The position numbers were made by a program, and so were the translations under genes. The notes below the pieces were generated by a model. The model searched no databases. It was not told where the DNA came from and worked only from the letters and a program-made list of their open reading frames with translations. 64,000 nucleotides of DNA, from assembly GCA_902799765.1 (NCBI GenBank), contig CADCBZ010000013.1, positions 1-64,000 of the forward strand, in the 5' to 3' direction. Source of the DNA: an uncultured Prevotellaceae bacterium (GTDB lineage: Bacteria > Bacteroidota > Bacteroidia > Bacteroidales > Bacteroidaceae). Positions 44,306 to 52,652 of the stretch are shown here, piece after piece; positions within the stretch are counted from its first letter, which is position 1, and every line of letters starts with the position of its first letter.

Positions 44306-45472
44306 TTATTCTGAAGCGGTCGTAGGCGTAGAGAGTGCCTCGTCAGTACCCAGTTTGGCAATAGCCTCCTTGGTGTGGTTCATCCACAGCTTACGAACGG
44401 CGCTGCGCTCAGCCAGACCAGGGATATACTCATCGCCACTCTTGTACTGCTTCCAGCAAGGCTCGGTGAAGTTGGTCTCATAGGCTTCTGTTTCGATACC
44501 AGCCTCATTGAACAGAGAGTACCAGCTCTCATCGTCATCGGGATCAGCCATATCGTTGTGGGCATGATCTCCGGCGATTGACATCAGCACGAAGAGCTGG
44601 GCTTTCTTGGCGTCGTTGGCAGCATAGGTAACGCTCTTGGTCACATCACCAATCTTGTAGTCGAATTTTCCGCCAGCAATGTGCTTCAGTACATCCTCAG
44701 CATAAGTCTCGTCCATATCTACTGTTCCTACATAGTATTTAGGATTGATGGCACGGAGGTATTCCTCCAGTTGTATATAGCGTACGTTACCGCCATAGTA
44801 GTCATACCCCTCAGGGTTACCATGACCCATGAAAGCTACGATACCATCAGCTACAGCTGCCTTCACGTCGGCTTCATTGTTAAGAGTTGTAGCCAGTGCC
44901 TTGGCGTCGCTCTCCTCTGCCATCAGCGGGGTGCCTACCACCACCTGACGATCGAGGCTCTTCATGTAGGTATCGGTGAAGTCACCGTTACGGTTGTTCA
45001 TGAAGTCCTTCACATAGCTGTCGCGAACACGGCGATACTCCTCACCAGGGATCACCTGCAGCGACTGTACCACGATCTGCTTGTAACCTGCCAGACCGAT
45101 GGCGGTGAGCCAGTGCTCTGGATCGTAGTAGTCCTTAGGCGCTACATTCTCACCAGCACGGGCATTGTTGATACAGATGGCTGAAGAGAAAGAGAGATAG
45201 ACATCCCAACCTGAGAATGCTGCCTTGTAGTCGTCAACCACCTTGTCGAAGGTGTCGTAAGCCTGCTCCCAAGTAGAACCGAAGGCTACAAGCAGGATTA
45301 CCTTATCGCTCTTCTTCTGTGAGTTAACAGTCTGATTTACAGCCTGCTGATAACGATCGTAATTTGACTGATTACCATTGTTCTTGTTGTCATCGTCACT
45401 GCTACAAGCGGTGAACGTTGCGCTGGCAACGAATGCCATCATAGCCAGCATGAAATACTTAATCTTGTTCAT
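44306..45472 (-). CDS. cbiK: CbiK-like sirohydrochlorin cobaltochelatase, lipoprotein form
   Basis: 388 aa. Lipoprotein signal (ATFTACSS, Cys23) places it outside the inner membrane. Body matches CbiK: LLVAFGSTWEQAY, the metal/substrate His in MGHGNPEG, and a second His cluster GDHAHNDM. CbiK inserts cobalt in sirohydrochlorin; periplasmic CbiK is known from Desulfovibrio. Placed between two TonB receptors behind a B12 riboswitch, it may insert, remove or sense metal in an imported tetrapyrrole rather than serve internal synthesis (inference). Overlaps the upstream receptor by 14 nt. Confidence 0.88.
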   Translation of the reverse strand: MNKIKYFMLAMMAFVASATFTACSSDDDNKNNGNQSNYDRYQQAVNQTVNSQKKSDKVILLVAFGSTWEQAYDTFDKVVDDYKAAFSGWDVYLSFSSAICINNARAGENVAPKDYYDPEHWLTAIGLAGYKQIVVQSLQVIPGEEYRRVRDSYVKDFMNNRNGDFTDTYMKSLDRQVVVGTPLMAEESDAKALATTLNNEADVKAAVADGIVAFMGHGNPEGYDYYGGNVRYIQLEEYLRAINPKYYVGTVDMDETYAEDVLKHIAGGKFDYKIGDVTKSVTYAANDAKKAQLFVLMSIAGDHAHNDMADPDDDESWYSLFNEAGIETEAYETNFTEPCWKQYKSGDEYIPGLAERSAVRKLWMNHTKEAIAKLGTDEALSTPTTASE

Positions 45473-47579
45473 TGTAGTTTGAATTTAAATTAGACCTATA
45501 TCTGTTTGTAAGTTTTTTACCTTCATTAAGCCGTACGGTCAACGAGGCATAGACGGTACGACCTGGGGTCGTGGTGCCCAGATGCAAGCCATGAGGCGTG
45601 CGATCCACATAGTCGAAGATATTGTCTATACCAGCATCTATGCGCAAGATCTTTCCAATCTGATGATTGGTAGAGAGTCGCCAGAGGTTGTAGCCCTTGC
45701 CATCGCCATCGATCTGATAATAGCGCTTGCTGGAGAGTCGGCCATAAATGCCGATGCCCAGTTTATAACTCTTAGAGAAATCATGGTTCCATGTGGCATA
45801 AAGATTGGCTTTATGATGGGCCATACCGTCGATGGTGACCTTAATCATCATATCCTTCTCAGAATCATACTGATTGGCCTCCGTATCGAGATAACTGTAA
45901 CTTCCGCCTGCCGTGAAGTGCTTGCCCTGATAGCGCACAGTGAAATCTACACCATAAGTCTTTGCCTCCTCCATATTCTGATACTGGCGCACCCTGATGG
46001 GATCGTATTTCGTAATCAGATCACCTGGTGCATCCTTGGTAGGAATGGTGACGAGGGTGATCATATCCTTTACCTTATTATAATAAGGGGCGAGGGTCAG
46101 GGTCAGATGTCCTATGGTGTATTCTGCACTTACGCCGAAATAGTTGGATGTCTGAGCCTTTAGGTTGGTATTACCCAGATAGAGATAGACACCATTCATA
46201 TTCTTCACATACTGATAGTGCAGTTCCTTGGGGGTAGGGGTCTTGTAACCCTGACTCCAGGTAGCCCTCAATCGCAGTTCACCTAACTTCAGCATCGCAG
46301 AGATCTTTGGGGTCAGTCGTGTGCCAAAGCCTTGGTTTCTGGTGAGTCGTAATCCTGCAGTCAGATAGAGCGGATTCAGTAGAGCGAACTCATCCTGCAC
46401 ATAGATAGCCTCCGTATTGTCTGTAGCCTTTCCACCTTCCACTCGCATGGGCGCTTTCAACCAGTCGTAACGATAGTCGAATCCTGCACTCAGTTGCTGT
46501 TCGTAGGGTAGGGTGAAGATGCCCTTCAACGAGATATTCGTGAGTCGTTGATCACTCTGTAACTCAACATCTCCAGGGAAATACGGATAGTAGTTGGTGA
46601 AGCGCCCATTCACATAACCATCTGTCAGGGTGGTGTCTGTATAGACATAGTTGTAGGCATGTCTCTTCCAATCGGCATCAAGGGTGATGATGTCCGTACT
46701 GTTCAGTTTCCACTTACCTCCAGCAGAAACTGAAGCATTGTCGTATTGCAGATCCCAGGTCTTGATATCCACACCAGGATGATGTCCGCAAGGACGATAA
46801 ATACGTTTCCAATAGATGCTACCATCGGCATAGAGTTCGATCTGAGGTGTCAACTGATAGGTCAGACGCTCTTCAACCTGCCAGTTGGTATGACGGTTCA
46901 CAGTCTGGTTTCGTGAGTCTGTGATATGATATTCCGTCTGCGAAATAGCTTCCTCAGAAGTGTTCTGCCAACCATCAGAGTGCTGCAGTTGGAAGTTGGT
47001 GTAACTGGAGAGTTTGCCATAATTCAGCGCGAGTCCGTTATGCTGACGGATGTCACCATACGAACCAATTCGCGAGGTATTCTCAAACATCAGACCTTGT
47101 TCGCGATGCTTTTTGGTGATGATGTTGATCACGCCAGCAATGGCATCACTACCATAGAGGGCACTCGATGCACCCTTCACAATTTCAATCTTCTCAATAT
47201 TGTTGGGATCGATGAGGGAAAGATCATTCTCTCCACCATTGTCACCATGCAGACGACGTCCGTCTATCAGAACCAGTATATACGAGTTGCCGAGTCCGTT
47301 CATTTGCATGCGTGAACTCATATCACTCTCGCCGAAGTCAAAGCTGGCAGAGAGACCTGATAGGATGTCTTCAATACTCCTACCTGCATATTGCCGTAAC
47401 TGCTGATGACTGATCACCTCCGTTTGTACGGGTGCGTCTTTCAGCAGGTGCTGCGTACCAGTACCTGTCACCACAACTTCCTGCAGACTGTCAGAACGCC
47501 AGACATCTGTCTGGGCACATACATTTACGCCAACAGTCAACAGCCAAAGGCCAAGGGCCAATTTCTGTTTTAGTTCCAT
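45459..47579 (-). CDS. btuB: TonB-dependent receptor (BtuB-like), first gene of the B12-riboswitch operon
   Basis: 706 aa from Met at 47579, which starts a proper signal peptide (MELKQKLALGLWLLTVG.., cleaved after CAQ). The frame stays open upstream to 47726 but that part lies in riboswitch RNA. Plug about 25-150 (VVVTGTGTQ, LYGSDAIAGVINIIT), barrel to LTVRLNEG with a short polar tail. Corrinoid uptake is inferred from the riboswitch, since BtuB itself is recognised mainly by such context. Confidence 0.88.
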   Translation of the reverse strand: MELKQKLALGLWLLTVGVNVCAQTDVWRSDSLQEVVVTGTGTQHLLKDAPVQTEVISHQQLRQYAGRSIEDILSGLSASFDFGESDMSSRMQMNGLGNSYILVLIDGRRLHGDNGGENDLSLIDPNNIEKIEIVKGASSALYGSDAIAGVINIITKKHREQGLMFENTSRIGSYGDIRQHNGLALNYGKLSSYTNFQLQHSDGWQNTSEEAISQTEYHITDSRNQTVNRHTNWQVEERLTYQLTPQIELYADGSIYWKRIYRPCGHHPGVDIKTWDLQYDNASVSAGGKWKLNSTDIITLDADWKRHAYNYVYTDTTLTDGYVNGRFTNYYPYFPGDVELQSDQRLTNISLKGIFTLPYEQQLSAGFDYRYDWLKAPMRVEGGKATDNTEAIYVQDEFALLNPLYLTAGLRLTRNQGFGTRLTPKISAMLKLGELRLRATWSQGYKTPTPKELHYQYVKNMNGVYLYLGNTNLKAQTSNYFGVSAEYTIGHLTLTLAPYYNKVKDMITLVTIPTKDAPGDLITKYDPIRVRQYQNMEEAKTYGVDFTVRYQGKHFTAGGSYSYLDTEANQYDSEKDMMIKVTIDGMAHHKANLYATWNHDFSKSYKLGIGIYGRLSSKRYYQIDGDGKGYNLWRLSTNHQIGKILRIDAGIDNIFDYVDRTPHGLHLGTTTPGRTVYASLTVRLNEGKKLTNRYRSNLNSNYNEQD

Positions 47580-47668
47580 CAATTTTTCATTTAATCCGAC
47601 TGCTAACTCCTGAACAGTCTTGTTCTTGAATGCAGAGAGCTCTTGCGTTTTCTGCTCTTGCTTCGGCA

Positions 47669-47731
47669 GGCTTGACGCTTTGCGTCGAGCCCTACCTCGG
47701 CTCGGCAGAATTGGAGCAAGCTCCATTCTGC
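47669..47731 (-). other. Two strong hairpins between riboswitch aptamer and btuB start
   Basis: Hairpin A: 47705-47717 with 47720-47731 (one bulge). Hairpin B: GGCTTGACGC/GCGTCGAGCC (47669-47678, 47682-47691). Neither has a T-run. They may be the expression platform of the riboswitch or inserted palindromic elements. Confidence 0.55.
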
Positions 47732-47737
47732 TCTCTC

Positions 47738-47905
47738 CTTCGGTAGGTCTTCTGACTTTCCCCAGTCTGCTTTACCTTCCCGACCCTGTGGTCAGTGGCG
47801 TTACACAAGCAAACCCTTCAAAGGGGGATTACAGCTGCAGGTACAGTTCCGGACTCTCACCGGATTCCCTTACATCAGGCGGCATCGGCCACCAGATTAC
47901 CATAA
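47738..47905 (-). ncRNA. Cobalamin riboswitch
   Basis: Minus strand contains the aptamer core GGGAATCCGGTGAGAGTCCG (about 47871-47852), then GAACTGTACCTGCAGCTGTAA, and the B12 box AGTCAGAAGACCTACC (47757-47742), all in normal order and spacing. Binds adenosyl- or methylcobalamin and lowers expression of the btuB-cbiK-receptor operon. No terminator follows, so control of translation is likely. Confidence 0.93.
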
Positions 47906-47914
47906 TTTCGTGGG

Positions 47915-47922
47915 CAAAGATA
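47915..47922 (-). promoter_or_regulatory. -7 element of the riboswitch operon
   Basis: TATCTTTG on the minus strand, directly upstream of the aptamer; no clear -33. Confidence 0.7.
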
Positions 47923-47996
47923 CAAAAAAAAGTGAAAAGAGAAAAGAATATAGTGAAAAATTTGCTGATTACCTGCAAAATAATGCAGAAAGTATG

Positions 47997-48004
47997 TATC
48001 TTTG
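47997..48004 (+). promoter_or_regulatory. -7 element of cobB
   Basis: TATCTTTG, ending 5 nt before the ATG at 48010, so the predicted transcript starts at or next to the start codon (leaderless or nearly so). Confidence 0.65.
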
Positions 48005-48660
48005 CAGAGATGAAAGCGAGTTTTCTGATAGCTGCCCCCACCAGTGGCTCTGGCAAAACAACGATTGCCAGAGGGTTGATGGCGCTTCTTACATTGAAGG
48101 GCCTGAAGGTGCAACCTTTCAAGTGCGGCCCAGATTATATCGATACCAAGTTCCATGAGGCTGTGTGTGGTCGTCCCAGCATTAATCTCGATACGTTTAT
48201 GGCTTCTCCTGAGCACGTTAGAGAGCTTTTCTGGCACTATGGCGAGGATGCCGATGTGTGTATCGTGGAGGGGATGATGGGTTTGTTTGATGGCTACGAT
48301 CGTGAGAAAGGGTCTGCCTACGAGATTGCGAAGACGCTCGATATCCCTATCGTGTTAGTGGTGGATGCCAAGTCGGCAGCTTATTCGATGGCGGCTTTGC
48401 TCTCTGGGTTTATCCATTTCCGTCAGGATGTTCGCTTTGCAGGCGTTATATATAATAAGGTAGGATCAGAAAAGCATTTCCAGATGCTCCAACAGGTGTG
48501 TGATGATTTGGAGATCAAATGTCTGGGCTATCTGCCTAAGGATGCTTCACTCGAACAAGGCTCGCGCTATCTGGGTTTGGATTTCTCTGAACAACCCGAG
48601 ACTCAGAAGCTGATCAATCTTTTAGAGACTCATGTCGATTGGCGGTACTTGATGGAGCTT

Positions 48661-48730
48661 TTAGTCCGAAGTGAGCGAACTCCTAGTCCGACGCGTGCGG
48701 ACTCTTTGTCCGTAACGTCGTACGGACTAA
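48661..48730. repeat. REP-like palindromic element inside cobB
   Basis: Outer arms TTAGTCCG (48661-48668) and CGGACTAA (48723-48730); inside are AGTCCG/CGGACT (48685-48690, 48698-48703) and GTCCGTA/TACGGAC (48709-48715, 48722-48728). It is in frame and adds about 23 residues to the linker between the two CobB domains. Confidence 0.75.
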
Positions 48731-49117
48731 ATGTTCTTATGGCAAAGAATGCTGAGAGTTTTAGCTTTGTCTATCAGGAAACCATAGACCGCTTTTCTTC
48801 TGTGCGCTTTTTCGATCCAGAGACAGAGGTGCCTGATTTCTCAGGTATCGATTTGCTCTATCTGCCTGGTGGTTATCCAGAGAAACATTTAGAGGCACTT
48901 GTGAAGAACGAGGCTTGCCGCAAAGCCATTAAGGATTTTGCTGAACAGGGTGGAAAAGTGGTGGCAGAATGTGGTGGTATGATGTATCTCTGCAAGAGCA
49001 TCGTGGCGGATGAGGAGACAGGAAATTGTCGTTAGGTTATCGCCAGTTCGAACTCGATGGGAAATCCTATCGCGGACATGAGTTCCATTATACGCAGTTC
49101 TTTTCGGAGAAAAGCGG

Positions 49118-49138
49118 CCGCTCGACCTTAGGTCGCTT
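49118..49138. repeat. Palindromic element copy 1 (in cobB)
   Basis: CCGCTCGACC-TTA-GGTCGCTT. The same element, with CTAA at the centre, is at 57517-57538. CGACC/GGTCG form a hairpin. Confidence 0.65.
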
Positions 49139-49276
49139 GCAAGGCAAGAAAGCCGAGTGCTTTGGTGAGGTGCCTCCATCTGCGACTCAGGTCTATGATG
49201 CAAAAGGCCATCCTGTAGCGACGCCAGTTTTCAAGTATAAGAACGTTTTAGCCAGCTATACGCATCTTTATCAGAT

Positions 49277-50755
49277 ATGAGACAGCTTCATCCCATTATG
49301 TTTGCAGGAACAGGCAGCGATGTCGGCAAGAGCATTGTTGCTGCAGCCTTCTGTCGTATCTTCAAGCAGGATGGCTACCAACCAGCTCCCTTTAAGGCGC
49401 AGAATATGGCGCTGAACAGCTATGCGACACCAGAGGGATTGGAGATCGGAAGGGCTCAGGCTGTTCAGGCTGAGGCTGCAGGCATCGCCTGTCATACGGA
49501 TATGAACCCGTTGTTGCTGAAGCCTCAGAGCGATCATACTTCCCAAGTGATACTGAATGGCAAACCTGTGGGCAACAAACATGCGTATGATTATTGGCGC
49601 AAACAAGGCGCTGGAGATATTGACTTCAGGAAAGAGGTCTGTGCTGCCTTCGATCGTTTGGCAGCACGTTATAACCCCATCGTGATGGAAGGGGCAGGCA
49701 GTATTTCTGAGATCAATCTGCGAGATACTGACTTGGTGAATCTGCCAATGGCGCGTCATGCGAAGGCTGATGTGATCTTAGTGGGCGACATCGATAGAGG
49801 AGGTGTGTTTGCTTCTGTCTATGGTAGCATCACCCTACAGACGTCAGAAGACAGAGCACTCATCAAAGGCATCATCATCAATAAGTTCCGTGGGGATATG
49901 CGCTTGTTTGAGGAAGGGCGCAAGATGTTGGAGGAGATTTGTGGCGTGCCTGTCTTGGGTGTGATTCCTTATTTCAAGGATATCCATATTGAGGAAGAGG
50001 ATTCTGTGGCGTTGGCGCAGAAATCCTTCCAATTGCAACAGGATAAGGTGAACATTGCTGTTATCATGTTACAGCATCTCTCAAACTATACCGACTTCGA
50101 TGCTTTGGAACAAGACGCACGCGTACATCTTTTCTATACGAATAATGTGGATGATATCCTGAAGGCTGACATCATTATCCTGCCTGGTACCAAATCGACC
50201 TTGCATGATCTTTATGAACTACGTCGAAACGGTTGTGCGCAGGCCATCGTCAAGGCGTATCGTGAAGGGGCTTCCGTATTGGGTATCTGTGGTGGTTATC
50301 AGCTGATGGGTGTCGAGGTGTGTGATCCAGACCATGTGGAAGGAGATATCGAAAGACTGCCTGGGCTTGGGCTCCTGCCTGTCACTACGACGATGAGTGG
50401 TGAGAAACTCACCCGTCAGGTGAAGTGCGAATATGGTGAGGGTTATGAGATCCACATGGGAGAGACTCGCCCCTTTGGTGATGCTGAGGCTTCCCCCATG
50501 CTGCATCTCAATGATGGGCGTGCAGACGGCTATCGCGTGAATGAAAGATGTATGGGAACGTATGTGCATGGTATTCTCGACAATGCCGCCTTTGTGAATG
50601 AACTCTTGAAGCCTTTTGCTGAGAAGTTCAGTGGCGATGCCCCTTCATTCGACTATCAGAGTTATAAGGAAGAACAATATAACAAACTCGCTGACCATGT
50701 GCGCCAATATGTGGATATGGAGCGGATTTATCAAATACTGACAGACCATGATTGA
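49277..50755 (+). CDS. cobQ: Cobyric acid synthase
   Basis: 492 aa amidotransferase: N-terminal synthetase (MFAGTGSDVGKS P-loop, FKAQNMALNSY), C-terminal GATase with nucleophile Cys in LGICGGYQLMG and GYEIHMGET. Amidates positions b, d, e and g of the corrin ring. Overlaps cobB (4 nt) and the next gene (8 nt). Confidence 0.96.
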   Translation: MRQLHPIMFAGTGSDVGKSIVAAAFCRIFKQDGYQPAPFKAQNMALNSYATPEGLEIGRAQAVQAEAAGIACHTDMNPLLLKPQSDHTSQVILNGKPVGNKHAYDYWRKQGAGDIDFRKEVCAAFDRLAARYNPIVMEGAGSISEINLRDTDLVNLPMARHAKADVILVGDIDRGGVFASVYGSITLQTSEDRALIKGIIINKFRGDMRLFEEGRKMLEEICGVPVLGVIPYFKDIHIEEEDSVALAQKSFQLQQDKVNIAVIMLQHLSNYTDFDALEQDARVHLFYTNNVDDILKADIIILPGTKSTLHDLYELRRNGCAQAIVKAYREGASVLGICGGYQLMGVEVCDPDHVEGDIERLPGLGLLPVTTTMSGEKLTRQVKCEYGEGYEIHMGETRPFGDAEASPMLHLNDGRADGYRVNERCMGTYVHGILDNAAFVNELLKPFAEKFSGDAPSFDYQSYKEEQYNKLADHVRQYVDMERIYQILTDHD

Positions 50756-51743
50756 AGGACACGGTGACGACATTTATCGTTATGGCGCAATACGTTGCAA
50801 TTTCAGTAGCAACATCTCGCCATTTATTGATATCAGCGAGTTACGCAAGCACTTGGCTGGGCGTCTTGAGGTCATCAATCATTATCCAGAACCTTCAGCT
50901 CATGCTTTGGAACTTCTTCTTGCAAAGGTGTATGATATCAGTCCTGACGAGGTACTCGTTACCAGTGGTGCCACAGATGCCATCTATCTGATAGCCCAGA
51001 CGCTGCGTGAAGAAGGAACTTTCGCTGTAAAGCGTCCTACATTCAGTGAATATGCGGATGCTTGTCGAATGTTTGGATATCAGGAAGCTCCTAAGGGTGG
51101 GGCAGTTCGCTGGCTTTGTAATCCCAATAATCCTACGGGTGAGTTACGTACTATCGATACGATCAAAGTCCTTTCTCGTCGCCATCACTGGTTGATTATT
51201 GATCAATCGTATGAGAATTATCTTTGGAGAAAAACGCTCTCGCCACATGATGCAAGAGAAATGCAGAATGTGATACAGATTCATTCTATGACAAAACGTT
51301 TTGCCATCCCAGGTTTGCGCTTAGGATTCATTACGGCGCCAGCATCCATTATCAAACGTCTGCGTGCCAACCATCGTCCATGGGCTGTCAATGCATTAGC
51401 AATTGAGGCAGGTCAGTGGCTCATCACCCATCAGGATCCCAATGAGCAGTATCTGATAGAAGAGCTGCTGTCAGAATCTAGAATCCTTGCTAATAGATTA
51501 CGAAGGATTTTTGGCATCCACGTCTATCCTTCAATGACCAATTTCATGCTTTGCTCCATCCGGCAGGGCTCTGCTGCAGAACTGAAAGAATATCTGCTGA
51601 AGAATCATCAGTTCCTGATTCGTGATGCCTCCAATTTCGAAGGTCTGAAAGATTGTCACTTCCGTATTGCAGCCCAACAGCCAGAATATAATGATGAACT
51701 GGTAAAGGCGATTTACACTTTTACAAGGCTGAAGAATGGATAG
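50748..51743 (+). CDS. cobD: PLP-dependent threonine-phosphate decarboxylase / aminotransferase (CobD/CobC type)
   Basis: 331 aa class I aminotransferase fold: EGHGDDIYRYG and NFSSN start, HYPEPSA, RWLCNPNNPTGE, PLP Lys in HSMTKRFAIPGLRLG. Supplies aminopropanol phosphate for CbiB. Slightly shorter than homologues I know (about 335-345). Overlaps cobQ and cbiB by 8 nt each. Confidence 0.9.
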   Translation: MIEGHGDDIYRYGAIRCNFSSNISPFIDISELRKHLAGRLEVINHYPEPSAHALELLLAKVYDISPDEVLVTSGATDAIYLIAQTLREEGTFAVKRPTFSEYADACRMFGYQEAPKGGAVRWLCNPNNPTGELRTIDTIKVLSRRHHWLIIDQSYENYLWRKTLSPHDAREMQNVIQIHSMTKRFAIPGLRLGFITAPASIIKRLRANHRPWAVNALAIEAGQWLITHQDPNEQYLIEELLSESRILANRLRRIFGIHVYPSMTNFMLCSIRQGSAAELKEYLLKNHQFLIRDASNFEGLKDCHFRIAAQQPEYNDELVKAIYTFTRLKNG

Positions 51744-52614
51744 TTGGATGCTTGCCATATTGCCCTTGTTGGCAGGTTGGATCTTAGACCTCCTGCTTGG
51801 TGACCCACAGTGGTTGCCTCATCCAGTCGTATAGCACAAACTGAATCGTGGTCATCATCGAAATGCGAAAGGTGCTGTTGTCGCGATTTGTCTGATAGCC
51901 CTCGTCTTTGCGCTGACGTGGTTGGTTCGCTATTGGCTCTTATCGCTTTCATCTTATCTTTTGCTTCTTTTTGATGCTGTTATTATCTTCTATTGTCTGG
52001 CTGGTACAACATTGATACGAGAGGTTCACGAAGTGTTCTACGCCTTGGATCGCAGTCTGGAAGAAGGTCGTCAGCAGGTGGCTCGCATCGTAGGACGTGA
52101 TACTTCAGAACTCTCTGCTCAGGAAGTGCGAACTGCAGCATTAGAGACGTTGGCAGAGAATCTGAGTGATGGGGTGATTGCTCCATTGTTCTGGTTCGCT
52201 TTGTTGGGCACACCAGGTATGTTGGCTTATAAGATGGTGAATACACTCGACTCGATGATTGGTTATAAGACGGAACGCTATAAAGACTTTGGTTGTTGGG
52301 CTGCACATATCGACGATGTGGCAAATTATCTCCCTGCCCGTTTGACGGCCTTGCTGATGATACTGGCATCTGGCAAACTGAATCTTCTTGCTTTCGTTTG
52401 GAAAAACGGTCCTCGTCATGCCAGTCCGAATAGTGGCTATCCAGAGGCTGCTTTGGCTGGCATCCTGAACTGTCGCTTTGGGGGACCGCATTATTATTTC
52501 GGCCAGCTCTTCGATAAACCCTATATTGGAGAGAACGAACGCCCATTGACAACTGCTGATATGAAAAAGGCAGTCCGAGTGAATCGTGTGGCAGAGATAT
52601 GGATGATGATATGA
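51736..52614 (+). pseudogene. cbiB: Adenosylcobinamide-phosphate synthase, with in-frame stop
   Basis: Starts MDSWMLAILPLLAGWILDLL, with GDPQWLPHPVV, then TAG at 51832-51834; the same frame goes on with HKLNRGHHRNAKGAVVAI and the rest of the protein to 52614 (ENLSDGVIAP, YKTERYKDFG, PNSGYPEAALAG). Homologues have about ten more residues (a FGK..E segment) exactly at the stop, so an in-frame deletion that fused T with AG may have created it. Downstream sequence shows no other damage, which suggests a recent event or an assembly error. Confidence 0.88.
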
Positions 52615-52616
52615 TG

Positions 52617-52624
52617 TATTTTTG
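52617..52624 (+). promoter_or_regulatory. -7 element of the BtuF-like gene
   Basis: TATTTTTG immediately after the cbiB stop, 28 bp before the chosen ATG at 52653. Confidence 0.6.
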
Positions 52625-52652
52625 CACCCAGAAACTTAAAAAGATAAAAGAA

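Larger units (their letters stand above)
48010..49280 (+). pseudogene. cobB: Cobyrinate a,c-diamide synthase, disrupted near the C-terminus
   Basis: MKASFLIAAPTSGSGKTT P-loop, KCGPDYID, EGMMGLFDGYD, YLPGGYPEKHLE and the nucleophile Cys in AECGGMMYLCKS read in one frame that stops at 49035. The end (LGYRQFELDGKSYRGHEFHY) reads in another frame from about 49024 to 49280. About 15-20 conserved residues between the two parts are missing, so this is a short deletion with frameshift. The gene also holds two palindromic insertions (48661-48730 and 49118-49138). Overlaps cobQ by 4 nt. Confidence 0.87.

Noticed and set aside
45582-46163. 193-codon open frame on the plus strand
   Set aside because: Antisense to the BtuB-like receptor.
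47580-47726. N-terminal extension of the BtuB-like receptor
   Set aside because: Lies in the riboswitch expression region and would place 49 polar residues before the signal peptide.
47620-48009. N-terminal extension of cobB
   Set aside because: Runs antisense through the riboswitch; the P-loop start at 48010 is the normal N-terminus.
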